Under the pieces are notes generated by a model. The model saw nothing but the letters and a program-made list of their open reading frames with translations. It did not search any database and was not told the DNA's origin. From Ophthalmolycus amberensis (Eukaryota; Chordata; Actinopteri; Perciformes; Zoarcidae), in contig JAFEUB010000798.1 in the NCBI GenBank assembly GCA_024529925.1, positions 211,001 through 275,000 of the forward strand: a DNA stretch of 64,000 bases, given 5' to 3'. This document shows, in pieces, positions 11,057-23,084 of the stretch; the stretch's first letter is position 1; each line of letters opens with the position of its first letter. The position numbers and the translations under genes are program-made.

Positions 11057-11350
11057 TGTTTCTGGGAAAAGATTTACAGAGCAGGGAAATATGAAGAAAC
11101 GAGAGTCCACACAGGATAAAAATGCATCTTTTAACTTTTTTGTGAAAGATGAATTACCTAAATTTGTTGGTAGGAACCACTGTAGTTTTCATTGTCTTAT
11201 ATTTTCATCTTTGTTTGTAAATGAGAAGAAAGGGCAAGTGTTTTCCAAACATTATATATATATCTTAATTACATTCCAAGCAATGACAACACACAGTAGG
11301 TCTGTGATGGTGGGAACCAAAGACTTCATCAGAGGAAACTTGTTTGTTTA
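11057..11350 (+). other. Degenerate last finger and 3' untranslated region of copy A finger gene
   Basis: Directly after the stop the sequence still reads as a finger in a shifted frame (SGKRFTEQGNMKK), then becomes AT-rich non-coding. The same arrangement follows copy B at 19798-20095. Confidence 0.6.
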
Positions 11351-11356
11351 AAATTT

Positions 11357-11582
11357 AGTTTAATTTTGATACAGGAATTTTTGCCTCTCCCAGTACTCCA
11401 TAGGCAAAATTGGACCACTTCCCGAAGCAGTCACGTGGTGCAGCGAGGCTTCGGACGTCATCATTTTTGGCTCCTCCCCTAAATGAAGCAAGCCTCGATA
11501 CGCGCTTCGAGGAAACGCCCCCTCCATTACTCGACACACGCTTCGAAGCGTCGGCACATCTCGTAACATCATTATAAACTAC
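11357..11582 (-). mobile_element. Internally deleted hAT fragment at the end of copy A
   Basis: On the minus strand 11577-11400 matches the left end of the hAT element at about 40-215 (GATGTTACGAGATGTGCCGA onward). This is fused directly to 11400-11366, which matches the transposase region at about 2373-2408 (GGAGTACTGGGAGAGGCAAA). Everything between is missing, and the element's right terminus is absent. The fragment lies exactly at the point where copies A and B stop matching. Confidence 0.85.
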
Positions 11583-11882
11583 TAATATGTTTGCGTCTAC
11601 AGGCCCGACCTTCAATAATTACTCCTGAGACCACATCAGAAATCATACAATAAACATTCAACTCTGTGTGTGAGTCTCTTATTGTCTCGAACAGTCCACA
11701 AATGCCTGCAATGGAGAGGGTCCTTGTCACACCGTCTCTCTGACGCTGTCTGTCTGAGTCTTACTGACTTTCTGTCTCACTCTGTCTGACTTTTTTTCTG
11801 ACTCGGTCTGTCTGACTGACTCTTTGTCTGACACGATACCGTTAACACACATTACTAACTTTGCTTCTTCCCTGGAGTCGCT
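11583..11882. other. Spacer between duplicated copies
   Basis: Contains a CTGT/TCTGACT-rich low-complexity tract (about 11735-11835). It shares no clear homology with the sequence left of copy A. No gene seen. Confidence 0.5.
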
Positions 11883-12206
11883 GTGCTTTCGCGCCTCGCA
11901 GGTTTCTGTGGATCCTGGTTATACCTGGACAATGGTCTTGCCTCCTGCCGTGGTTCTGTCATATGTGTTGCAACTCTGTTATGCTGTTCATTTTGTACAC
12001 ATGACATCTATTGCACTGTTGTCCATCCTGGGAGAGGGATCCCTCCTCTGTTGCTTCTCCCACAGGTCTCCCTCTTTTCTCCCCGTTAAAGGGTTTTTCC
12101 TGTTCCAATGTGAGGGTTCCGGGACAGAGGATGTCGCATGTGTACTGATTGTAAAGACCTCTGAGGCAACTTTGTAATTTTGGGCTATACAAAAATAAAT
12201 TGAATA
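11883..12206 (+). repeat. Dispersed fish retroelement 3' end (copy B)
   Basis: Same block as at 2831-3150, ending TTGGGCTATACAAAAATAAA. It sits at the left border of copy B. Confidence 0.55.
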
Positions 12207-13331
12207 AGGTAAAAACTGTCAACTGTGTAAAAATACTGAACAAGAGTAAACTAAATGGGAGAGCTGGAACCAGTTTTCGGAGAGTCCAACCATCCTTTAT
12301 TTCCATCCCTCTCTTTCTATCCGTCTGTCTACTGTAATGTCATGAGGAGTCACTAGGGCAGGCTAGGCGAAGGTGGTGCAAGGTAATTAACAAAAATCAA
12401 AGGTTCCTAGAAAACCTTTATAGCCCTAGCCCTATTTTTAGTCCTGTGCTCGAAAATTGCATTCCCATACTCAGAGTCCCCAGCTCTAACTACAAGGTCT
12501 ATTTTAGTCATTTTGATTCCAGAATACAGGTAACACTTGTGAGATGTGGTCAATTATGTAATTGTGTATATGTTACTGGTTAATAACTGATACACTTATG
12601 GCACAGCTCAAACTGAAAAAGTTTCATGGTCGCCTGAAAAAAAGCACCTGCATTGAACATTTTTTTTGTTGTTGAAATAATGCCTAATGAACCCTAAAAT
12701 CACTCCACAGTCATACCACAACAGGTTTGTAGTCTGTCCAAGCAAATTTTACTCAGCAGGCCAGCATAAAATGAGGTCTGAGTACAGAATTTCAAACAAA
12801 ATTCTGATTTTCGGAACCAGATTTTGCGCTGCTCTATTCTAATTTTATATACTATACAACTACATATTAACTATATATTCACTTTCTTTATCACTAAGAG
12901 TGTTCAATACATCGTAATAAAGCAGTTTGCAATAATTTTCAGTTATTTCCAGATGTCATGTGTCACGGGAGTTCACAGGTAGGACCCAAACGCAAGACCA
13001 CAGGAGACAGGAGTTGATATAAACAGGTTTTATTTAGCCTGAATAAAGAGGACAGGAAGGTGTGGAGCCCGTGGTCCGACACCAGAGAGTAGGCAGATCG
13101 ACGGTGTGAGTCCCGTGGCTCGACACCGGAGGGCTGGTAGCTTGATGGCGTGTGTAGTCCGTTTAACACCAAGGAGGGCAGAGCGGCGGTGTGTCATCCG
13201 TTTAACACAGGACACCTCACCTCCTGAACTGGGACTTCTTAAAAACTGAAGAAGATATAAAAAGATATTTTTAAAACTTTTATCACCACAGGCTGTAAAA
13301 ATAAGACGCTCTGCTGGCTTATAAAACAAAC

Positions 13332-13436
13332 CGGTGTTCGAGAGCACAACGGTCCGAGAGTCCTCCAGGACGCAGACCCTCAGGACCAGCTGGATCTGTG
13401 TGTCAGTGCTCCGAGGTCTGCCGGGCAGACCGGCCT
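13332..13436 (-). pseudogene. Exon of zinc-finger-associated gene, frame open (copy B)
   Basis: The minus-strand frame after the acceptor TTTCCCTCAG reads TDTQIQLVLRVCVLEDSRTV and VLSNTG up to a GTTTGT donor-like site. Unlike copy A it has no extra base, so the exon frame is intact here. The following exon (about 13205-13235) retains only its beginning before unrelated sequence and appears one base short of the VFKK-VQEV-RCPRG frame, so the gene as a whole is probably dead. Confidence 0.5.
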
Positions 13437-13514
13437 CTGAGGGAAATTAACCTTCTGCTGAACAACAAAATAAATGAACGTGAACTTGTTGTAACTTATT
13501 TAAATAAACATTAA

Positions 13515-13712
13515 AACTAGCATGCTAAGCTTACTGGCATGCTAATATGGTGCTAAGCTAACTAGCATGCTAACATCGTGCTGAGCTAACTGGCATGCTA
13601 ACATCGTGCTGAGCTAACTGGCATGTTAACATTATGCTAAGATAACCGGCATGCTAACATTATACTAAGCTAACTGGCATGCTAACATTATGCTAAGCTA
13701 ACTAGCATGCTA
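13515..13712. repeat. 27 bp minisatellite, GCATGCTAAC type (copy B)
   Basis: Same array as 4455-4680 with one unit fewer, showing turnover since the duplication. Confidence 0.85.
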
Positions 13713-14517
13713 CATACTGTGTGGTTTGGTAGTCCGGGTCCTTCAGGTCTTCTCGTCTCGGTCTGGAGCTTGTTGCCGCTGATCTTCGTCATCTTCGTGA
13801 TCGAACCACAGGAGGCCCAGACTCCCAGTGTCCTCCACAGCTGGACCCAGACTCCCAGTGTCCTCCACAGCTGGACCCAGACTCCCAGTGTCCTCCACAG
13901 CTCCCAGTTCAGTTCATCACAGACACTTCAACTCCTTTCACTGTTTCAAAACTCTTCTACTGTACATTTTAAGTGAGGGTCCGAGTACGGTACTTATACT
14001 GTGATGGAGTACTTTTACTGTGACAGAGTACTTTAAATGTGTGGTACTAGTACTTTTACTTTATAATGTGGTATTTGTACATTAACTGCAGTAAAGTGCC
14101 TGAATACTTCCTGCATCACTGGTGAAGGAACATTATATTATTTATATTTTCATAGTTTCACTATAAAGTAACTCACGTGACTGCCGTGACTCCTCCCCTT
14201 CCTCCCCCTCACTCAGAACAACCACCTCGAGACCTTCCTCATCCGGAACCAGGGCTTCGTGTTTTCAACCGGAAGTAAAAGAGAGTGAGACACACATTTA
14301 AAAACGAATGGGAACACACGAAGGTCCCTGCGAAGGTATTTCACCGTATTAGCGCATTGATTAGTGGAAAACGGGCATAATTTGTTAAACTGTAGTGTGT
14401 TCCGAATTGTGAACCACATCATCACAAAGTGTGTACCCGTATTTGATGTGCTCTGAAGTCTGCAGCTTCGTCAGGAAGCAAACAAAGTGAAATGATGAAC
14501 GGAGTTCCGCCACAGAC

Positions 14518-14743
14518 CTCTCCTCTCCAGAGAGACACGAGGCTGCAGGAGGACCTCCAGCTGCTTCTTCTGCCGGTCGATCTCCCGCCTGAAGCCCGAC
14601 GCCGCCTCCTCGTAGCTGGCCATGGTCCTCTCCACCACCGCCAAGATCTCCTGAGCGGCCATGGTGAGTTTCTCGGTAACTATACCTCTCAGAATCTCGG
14701 CTTTAGACATGTCGAGCGTCGAGGAGTCGCTGCTCCTCTTCAT
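14518..14743 (-). CDS. Leader exon of MSKAEIL-type zinc-finger gene (copy B)
   Basis: Same exon as in copy A, with one visible residue change in the helical part (TMASYEE versus TMAGYEE). Start ATG at 14710 (or 14743); donor GGAGAG|GTCTGT at 14518. Again it points away from the plus-strand finger exon of its copy at 17903, so the inverted arrangement predates the duplication. The presence of an open frame in both copies hints at either recent duplication or residual constraint. Confidence 0.65.
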
Positions 14744-14914
14744 CCAATAAAACAGATTTTAAATGTGTCCCCCACACACACTGGTGTGGTTTCACGCACA
14801 ACAATGGAAGATGTACTTCCGGGTTGTGGAGCGGTGCGGCTGTAAATGATGTCCAACGAGAAACAAAACCAAAGGGAACACTTCATCTGAAAAGTGAATT
14901 AAGGCAGACAGATA

Positions 14915-15744
14915 CTTTATTATACAGGTAAGCAATCAGAGTGAAAAATAATATTAAACTTAAAAAGGCACAATATATACAATAAAATATAATAATATTA
15001 AATACACTAACTAAACAGTAGTGCACAGTTTAAATGAACTAACTGATAATTAGTAGTATTGCCTGAACATATCTCATCAGTGGTCGGAACACTCTGTGGC
15101 TCAGTCAGTGCAGTGTCCGCCTCATTTCTCGATGATGTCGAATTGCACGAAGCCTCCGACAAACCCGCGGTGCTCCCGGCCGTCAGTTTAGCTTCCAGGC
15201 TCGGCTCCAGCGCCGGTAGTCCCTCCAGGGCATGCTGCGGCTCGGCCTGCAGGCAACCGTAAAACCCTGCCTGGAAAACTAGCGATGGCCCATCGGCCGC
15301 TGCACCAGCCCCTCCATTCTGAGAAGGCAGCGCTCTCCAAACAGCGTCAGGTGAGACGGATGCTTTGGAGCTGGCTTCCTTCCCTGGTGTAGTGTGTAGC
15401 GGGCTGGGGCACGGATGAATATCTCCAGATAACAGCAGGAACATTGTGATAATCAGAGTGTGTCTTAGCGGAAGTAGAGTTGCTGGTTTCGTGCGTTTCT
15501 TCACTCGGTTGTGCAAAGATGGATAAATGAACGGTGCTGAAGCATGTCTCACATATCCACATTTGACCATTTCGTGATTTGTGAGTTGGCTTTCCACAAC
15601 TATAAAAGTTTAGGGGTGGGTTGATGACAACAGTTTTCAAAACTAATTTGATGTTAGCAGGTCTTATAGAGTTAAAAAGCAATCCATAGACTCCGAGAGC
15701 TGTGAGTGCTCCTGCTCTACCTGCCACCATCTTGCATACGGGCG
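14915..15744 (-). mobile_element. LINE-like 5' coding remnant (copy B)
   Basis: Counterpart of 5880-6712 with the same overlapping frames (WICETCF and LLLSGDIHPCPSP) and only a few substitutions. Confidence 0.35.
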
Positions 15745-15752
15745 AGCCTGTA

Positions 15753-17358
15753 GCTGTCTCAATTCAGGGGCTGCATCCTTCGGAGGACCCTCCTTCACGC
15801 TCTACGTCGGCCGCGTCCTTTCATAGTTCTTTCTCATAATATTGTTTTTCTAAATTAATAATCTGTGAATAATTAAATCAGTTATTCTGTTAAATAACTA
15901 ATTTTCAATCGGTTCTAGTTATAGTAATTAAAACAATGTCTTTATCAATAACTTTATTTTATTTCATTCACAGATACATATATATTTACATGTACATATA
16001 TATGTGTATATATATGTGTACATGTAAATATATTGCAATCCTAATGCAGAGGAAATCAATCAAGACAGTTAACATTAACAACAGCAGCAAAACAAATGTC
16101 ATCAAACGTGTTTATGAACTTGCAGTAACACACTTTATAGAGGTCACCCCCCCTGCAGGCACATTTTCTCCAAAATTGTCCGAATCACATTGACAAAGTG
16201 ATGAAAAGTTAAAACGTTATCAATGGTGTTCACACAAGTATCCAAACCTCAGAGATTGACACAGAAATCATTGACATGGATGTCTTATTTAAATTTAAAT
16301 AAATAAAATAAAAAGATGACATCACAACTGTCATCTCTGTGACAGCACCATGAACACATCAGAAGGATCTACTGGTTGTGTTATTAGTGAAGGCTTTGGA
16401 CAGGATGAGAGCTCATGTAACTGTAACCTTAAGTACAGGATGGTCAAATGGAGATATTACAAATGCACCAAAGACTTAATTCAAAGCTACGGTTGCTGAA
16501 TGTTTGTCCATCGTTCTCCCCTCAGCTCCTGGCTCCCTGTAACAAAACAAGAACAGAATCAGCAAAATACTCAAATTCAGTGTATTCGTGTAGTTCATCT
16601 CAACATTTGTAACTGAACCGGACTTAAAGTGATATATCAGGTTCACAACCTGTCTACCTGAGCTCACGTTGGTCTGTTTATGTACATGATATGAAGTAGA
16701 AATCATCACAAACTCCGTAACACATTATTCAACTTCTGAGGTTTGACAGTGAAGTTATTAAAAGTTACTTTCAGGCTTAACTACGGTCGGATGCAGGCAG
16801 CCGAGCGTTAATAGCGCAGCGGCTAACGTTAGTTAGCTTGTAATGCCTTCCTTCGATGTGGTAGCCGTTTCTCAGGCTCCCTCTCCGGAATCGAACCCTG
16901 ATTCCCCGTTACCCGGGGTCACCATGGTAGGCATAGAAAGTACCATCGAAAGTTGATAGGACAGACATTCGAATGAGACGTCGCCGCGTGACTTAACGGA
17001 TCACTTTAGCACACGTGATGTTATAAGATCTCTTATTTTGCTTTAACATTAGTGTCGGTGATATTCGAGTGAGTTGAAACCCAGTACTTGCATTTAAAAG
17101 TGAATCCTGCCGGCTCCCGCATCACTCGCCGCCATGTTGGATAAAATAACGTTTTCATCGGCACGCAATGCATCTTGGGATATGGTGGGCCGCGAAGGAT
17201 ACCGGTACATCAGTTGTGTCCTCCGAATCTGGGGGCTGAAGGCCGCATTCATCAGCTGCATTTGAAGGAGTCTGCGAAAACATGCGATATGGGACAGCCT
17301 AGTCGCAGCGCTGTGATGTAACCGGTCGAAGGATGCAGCCCCTGAACTGAGACACAGC
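15753..17358. mobile_element. 1.6 kb element with terminal inverted repeats (copy B)
   Basis: Counterpart of 6721-8326. The left end is GCTGTCTCAATTCAGGGG and the right end is CGAAGGATGCAGCCCCTGAA..CACAGC. No coding capacity. Confidence 0.6.
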
Positions 17359-17902
17359 TTGTGTTACTGTGTAAATGAGTCCAATGATCAGTACAATAGG
17401 CCTGTACAGTAGACTGTGTCCCAAGACATTCAGTAATCACTAGTCCACCATGTGTTTAACATTTTGTAAAGCTGTCTGATTCTCTGGTTCTTGAGGACGA
17501 CGGAGCCTCTCTGATAAATATAGATACAAATTAAAACCCTGCTGCACTTTAGAGCCCTATTTCACTGTTTGTCATATTTGTAGACGAGCCGTGGACATTA
17601 GATAAGGACACTTGTATTTACATATGAGAGAAAAACACTCCCACTACGTCTGTAGCGAGTGGAAGCAGATATCTGCTGTCGCACATCGACTCAACTCCAA
17701 AATACGGCTCTTAATAAAGTACTGCCATTCTTAAAGTAACCGTACTAATGAAATGGGGTATTGAACCGTTTTTTAACGGCAGGGTATTGTGACACTTCTT
17801 TAGTATCGGTATGATGTGTGACACTAGATCTCAGTAACATAATGTAATGATACCAGAGACATCAGTGTGACCTCACAGTTGTCTATAATGTTCTCCCTGC
17901 AG

Positions 17903-19797
17903 ATGTTCAGCCGCTGTTGATGATGAAGGAAGATATTCCCCCTGAGTGGAGCCCCAGCCTGGACCAGGAGGACCCAGAGCCCCTCCGCATAAAAGAGGAA
18001 CAGGAGCACCAAGAGCCCCTCCACATAAAAGAGGAACAGGAGCACCAAGAGCCCCTCCGCATAAAAGAGGAACAGGAGCACCAAGAGCCCCTCCGCATAA
18101 AAGAGGAACAGGAGCACCAAGAGCCCCTCCGCATAAAAGAGGAACAGGAGGACCAAGAGCCCCTCCGCATAAAAGAGGAACAGGAGGACCAAGAGCCCCT
18201 CTGCATAAAGGGGAACCTAGATCCAGATCGTCTTGCACAACCGAATGTTAATGATAAAATGGTTTCTGACTCCTCTGAGATGGAAGTCAGTTTTGATGAT
18301 TGGCAAAAGCCTTTGTTAGATTCTGGATCTGAAACAGAGAACAGTGATAGTGATTGGAAGGAGACCAGGGCACCAGATTCTGCTACACATGCTCTGAAAG
18401 TTAAGGAAACAATTGTAAAGGATGTAGTCTGTAACACCGGCAAGAAATCCTTCAGCTTCTTCAAGTGCAGTAATAGATTTTTCTACAAGAGTTTTCATTC
18501 ACAGAAAAGAGTCCAAACGGGAGGGAAACTATTTGGATGTGAAGTTTGTGGGAAAAGATTTACAGTGCAGGGAAGTCTGAAGAAACACATGAGAGTTCAC
18601 ACAGGAGAGAAACCATTTGGATGTGAAGTTTGTGGGAAAAGATTTACAGTGCAGGGAAATCTGAAGACACACATGAGAGTTCACACAGGAGAGAAAGCAT
18701 TTGGATGTGATGTTTGTGGGAAAAGATGTACAGACCAGGGAAATATGAAGAGTCACATGAGAGTTCACACAGGAGAGAAACCATTTGGATGTGAAGTTTG
18801 TGGGAAAAGATTTACAGTGCAGGGAAATCTGAAGAAACACATGAGAGTTCACACAGGAGAGAAACCATTTGGATGTGAAGTTTGTGGGAAAAGATTTACA
18901 GTGCAGGGAAATCTGAAGACACACATGAGAGTTCACACAGGAGAGAAACCATTTGGATGTGATGTTTGTGGGAAAAGATTTACAGTGCAGGGAAATATGA
19001 AGAGACACATGAGAGTTCACACAGAGAAACAATTTGGATGTGAAGTTTGTGGGAAAAGATGGACAGGGCCGGGAAGTCTGAAGAAACACATGAGAGTTCA
19101 CACAGGAGAGAAACCATTTGGATGTGAAGTTTGTGGGAAAAGATTTACACATCAGCGAAGTCTGAAGACACACATGAGAGTTCACACAGGAGAGAAACCA
19201 TTTGGATGTGAAGTTTGTGGGAAAAGATTTACACATCAGCGAAGTCTGAAGACACACATGAGAGTTCACACAGGAGAGAAAGCATTTGGATGTGATGTTT
19301 GCGGGAAAAGATTTACACATCAGCGAAGTCTGAAGAGACACATGAGAGTTCACACAGGAGAGAAAGCATTTGGATGTGATGTTTGTGGGAAAAGATGTAC
19401 AGACCAGGGAAATATGAAGAGTCACATGAGAGTTCACACAGGAGAGAAACCATTTGGATGTGAAGTTTGTGGGACAAGATTTACAGTGCGGGGAAATCTG
19501 AAGACACACATGAGAGTTCACACAGGAGAGAAACCATTTGGATGTGATGTTTGTGGGAAAAGATTTGCAGTGCAGGGTCATCTGAAGAGACACATGAGAG
19601 TTCACACAGGAGAGAAACAATTTGGATGTGAAGTTTGTGGGAATAGATTTACAGAGCAGGGAAATCTGAAGTCACACATGAGAGTGCACACAGGAGAGAA
19701 ACCATTTGGATGTGATGTTTGTGGGAAAAGATTTACACATCAGGGAAGTCTGAAGACACACATGAGAGTTCACACAGGAGAGACATCATTTGGATGA
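17903..19797 (+). CDS. C2H2 zinc-finger protein, finger exon, 15 fingers (copy B)
   Basis: Paralogue of the copy A exon: acceptor CTCCCTGCAG, first ATG 17917, 626 residues from there. The N-terminal PPEWSPSLDQEDPE leader and six-plus-one EPLRIKEEQEHQ repeats match copy A. The array then has 15 C2H2 units, all with intact Cys/His pairs. Finger 7 is preceded by a shortened linker (HTEKQ instead of HTGEKP), and its helix region reads RWTGPGSLKKH, unlike the rest. Four extra fingers (112 residues, less one linker residue) account for the length difference from copy A. The same ETSFG stop after a two-base loss ends the frame. Probable DNA-binding regulator; target unknown. Confidence 0.8.
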
Positions 19798-20104
19798 TGT
19801 TTCTGGGAAAAGATTTACAGAGCAGGGAAATATGAAGAAACGAGAGTCCACACAGGATAAAAATGCATCTTTTAACTTTTTTGTGAAAGATGAATTACCT
19901 AAATTTGTTGGTAGGAACCACTGTAGTTTTCATTGTCTTATATTTTCATCTTTGTTTGTAAATGAGAAGAAAGGGCAAGTGTTTTCCAAACATTATATAT
20001 ATATCTTAATTACATTCCAAGCAATGACAACACACAGTAGGTCTGTGATGGTGGGAACCAAAGACTCCATCAGAGGAAACTTGTTTATTTAAAATTTAGT
20101 TTAA

Positions 20105-21200
20105 TGTCTAATCAATACATATTCAAACTGATTGTATCTTAAAAGTGTAATAGGGGGAATAGGATACCTTCTGTTTGCTTTTTCTTTGTTGGTGTATTAC
20201 TGAAACTTTTGTAACATTTTATTTGACAGACCTATAACTTTATGTATTTCTATGAAATCTGATGAAATGTAATTCCTGTGATTCTTTAAACCAGTTTTTG
20301 TGTCTTTGTGCAGAGCTTGTTACATTGTTTGGCTTTTGTTTTTGACTCTTTACTAAGCGTGTGTATTACGCTGGATGCCTGTTTTGCCTTGTTTGAGACC
20401 AAGCCTCAGTAAAACTTAGATTTTTGCTACACCCATTCTCTACTGCTTATTTTTTAGCAATATCATACAACTGAAGTTATAACTTTATTATTATTTGGTT
20501 TACTGCTAAAATATGTATTTGTGTTTCATTAAAGTTACTTTTTGAAGTCTCCTTCCGTCATACTCATTTTGGTTCCTAGCAATTCTTGTTTCACTCGGAC
20601 AGTTATGAGTGTAACGGTGACTGTGAGAGAGGGAAGGTGGTTTATAATCTCACCTACTTGCTTTGTTCACTGGAAGACAACTGCAGCCGTGACCACGATG
20701 CTCACAGCCAAACAGCGACTGAAACTGTTCAGGAACTTTATATAACTTCTCACCTCAATAGACTCAACCAGTTGTCTGCTTTTGGGTGGGGACAGTATGT
20801 AAACTTTGTGCAGTTTGCAAACTTCAATGTATCCCAGAAGATGTTTGTGTAATCACATGAATTCATCTTTCATTAGTGTCTTTCTGAAGTGTCTCCTGGC
20901 TGTTTTTCACATTTAAAGCTGTCATTGGGTACACGGTGAAATCCCTTAAACACCACTAGAGTTATTGTTCTGGTTTATAAGTGAGCAGGAGAAGCAAATT
21001 GTCTCTTGTGTGTTTAAATATACAAGAGACAATTTCAAAATGTTTTATATGAGGCAAAAATGCACCAGAACAACATTAAAACAGAAGGATGAGGAAATTA
21101 AAATCAAGTAAAATACGATAAATAACTTCAAATAAATAAAATAAAATAAATCTCGGTCTTCACAAAATGTTTAGGCAACACAACCATTTAGTGAGTTTTA
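20105..21200. other. Non-coding stretch after copy B
   Basis: AT-rich sequence; an open frame at 20586-20852 has no recognisable domain and no splice support. There is an inverted pair around 20995-21035 (TTGTCTCTTGTGTG ... ACAAGAGACAA) and short A-rich tracts. I see no gene. Confidence 0.4.
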
Positions 21201-21470
21201 GGTAAAGAGTGTGGCTGATGTTAACGTGCGTTGGTTTCAGTTGCCGAGTAGCACTGACCGAGCTGTCTTTATTTCGCCCCTGCTCGTTGGCGCAGACGGA
21301 GGTAACTCAACGGCAAGGCTTAGTGAGATAGAAGCACGGCTCCGCACCATGGAAGCTAAGACGCTGGTGACTGCGGGCGTAGCCGGTGCGGACTGCCGGG
21401 CAGACGTGGCTCCTGCTAGCCATCTCCCTGCAGCCCCCGAGCAGCCGGGGGGCCGGGTGACTGCTCCCGG

Positions 21471-22400
21471 GAGCACAAAAGTACTTAAGTATCAAAAGTA
21501 ATTTTCTGATATTAAATGTACTTAAGTATTGAAAGTAAAAGTACAAGTAAATGCTGTTAATAAAAAAGCAAAGGGTCAGAATTTTGAGAATTATGAACTT
21601 TATTATTTTAAGTGCTGTGGCACCATGACCAAGGACATGGAGTTGTGTTGAACATAATTGGGTTGGCTGTGATCCATTCAGGAGCAACAATGTTCAACAT
21701 AATATATTGTACATAAGTATACTTTTGCATCTACTATGAACTTATCATAATCCTCCGAAAAGCAATATGACACTATGAAGGAGTTGTAACAGTGCGTTTA
21801 TAAGTATGCTCATTCCGACTAGAGGATGTAGAGGGCAAATGCATAATATTATGTTCAGCAAAAAATATCCACTTGATGCATCAGGTTAGTGTTTAGAGAA
21901 AGGACACCTGCCTTGTAAACTCCTATGGGCCTGATTTGAACACAATAGACAAAGGTTTTGCTCAAGCTGAATCTGCAATTGGGCGACTGCTACCATCATA
22001 ACTCCATCTGATCATCCACAACATGACTCAAATATCAAAACATGATCAATACTAAAGCAGCAACCCAGTCATTACTTGAAACTGAAAAATGTCCTGTTCA
22101 TCTTCAAAAGAAGTTGGTTTTCAAAATTGCGAGAATTCAGTCTTGCTCTTCTTGGGCTGAAGACTAGTCCTGCGATGCTGAATAGCCTTTCACAGGCCGC
22201 TGAGGCAGGTAGAGGTGTGTTCAGCTTCACACACAGCTTGCGCACAGCTGGGAAGGATTTCCCTAACGCTAACGCTAATGCTAACGCTAATGCTAACGCT
22301 AATGCTGCGCTCTCTCGGCTCCCGTCAATCCTATGATGTGGTGGCTAGCTATAGCTAACGTTAGCCAACTAGTGCCGCACACCTGTCAACACTTCCTCAG
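21471..22400 (-). mobile_element. hAT element remnant with C-terminal dimerisation segment
   Basis: On the minus strand, 22290-22075 encodes the end of a hAT transposase: FPAVRKLCVKLNTPLPASAA, CERLFSIAGLVFSPRRARLN and NFENQLLLKMNR. At the other side (21476-21550) are AAAGTACTTAAGTATCAAAA motifs, the usual non-coding end of this fish hAT group. A (GCTAAC)n-type expansion interrupts the coding part at 22264-22305. The N-terminal two thirds of the transposase are missing, so the element is dead. Confidence 0.75.
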
Positions 22401-22715
22401 CTCACTAACTTGCCGTCAGAGTGACAACTTAAACAAAAACATCAGACTTTTGTATAAATTATCCAGTAAATATGTTATTCTGATTTTAGTGATACAGGTT
22501 ATTTATTTTTATTCAAGTTGGGTTTTTTACTGTGGGATGACGACGGCATGTTCAGAACATTTTAGGTAAAGAATAACAGTAGTTACGGAGACGGGAAATA
22601 TTGTGAGAAAAAACTTTAAATTGCCAAAATAAAAGATGTACATTTATAGAAAAAATAACATTCTCTGAGATTATTAAATCATACATTGGCAAGAATTATT
22701 TTTCACCCTTCTCTC

Positions 22716-23070
22716 TGTGACCAGACACCTGAGGTCTCTCCTCTCTGTGACCAGATACCTGAGGTCTCTCCTCTCGGTGACCAGACACCTGAGGTCTCTC
22801 CTCTCGGTGACCAGACACCTGAGGTCTCTCCTCTCCGTGACCAGACACCTGAGGTCTCTCCTCTCGGTGACCAGACACCTGAGGTCTCTCCTCTCCGTGA
22901 CCAGACACCTGAGGTCTCTCCTCTCGGTGACCAGACACCTGAGGTCTCTCCTCTCCGTGACCAGACACCTGAGGTCTCTCCTCTCTGTGACCAGACACCT
23001 GAGGTCTCTCCTCTCCGTGACCAGACACCTGAGGTCTCTCCTCTCTGTGACCAGACACCTGAGGTCTCGT
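22716..23070. repeat. 30 bp minisatellite, about 12 units
   Basis: The unit starts GTGACCAGACACCTGAGGTC and continues TCTCCTCTC(G/C/T). About 12 units are directly abutting, differing mainly at one position (CGG/CCG/CTG). Because 30 is divisible by three, long frames exist on both strands (EERPQVSGHR on minus), but they reflect only the repeat. The array abuts an exon-like block at 23085-23197. Confidence 0.9.
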
Positions 23071-23084
23071 CTCTCTGTATTTAC

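Larger units (their letters stand above)
2831..11356 (+). repeat. Direct segmental duplication, copy A
   Basis: From GTGCTTTC..CGCCTCGCAGG onward this segment matches 11883-20104 almost base for base, with scattered substitutions, one- to few-base indels and a few larger differences. Those are the zinc-finger array length and the LINE insertion at 8700-9308, which only A has. The match ends at about 11356 after AAAATTTAGTTTAAT, exactly where an hAT fragment begins in A while B continues with unrelated sequence. The copies are in tandem, in the same orientation, about 0.5 kb apart. Confidence 0.95.
11883..20104 (+). repeat. Direct segmental duplication, copy B
   Basis: Partner of copy A, matching through all sub-features in the same order and orientation. 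It lacks the LINE insertion found in A and has four more zinc fingers. Its right edge against A is defined only by A's rearranged end, so the true original unit may extend further. Confidence 0.95.

Noticed and set aside
18529..19620. Long minus-strand open frame (363 codons) across the copy B zinc-finger array, and shorter ones across copy A
   Set aside because: It is the mirror of the repeated finger codons; its CVNSHV..KSFPTN repeats have no independent start, splice or domain support.
21211..21501. 96-codon plus-strand frame with Glu/Arg and Pro-rich parts
   Set aside because: No recognisable domain, next to hAT debris; could be a LINE first-frame scrap but evidence is too weak to call.
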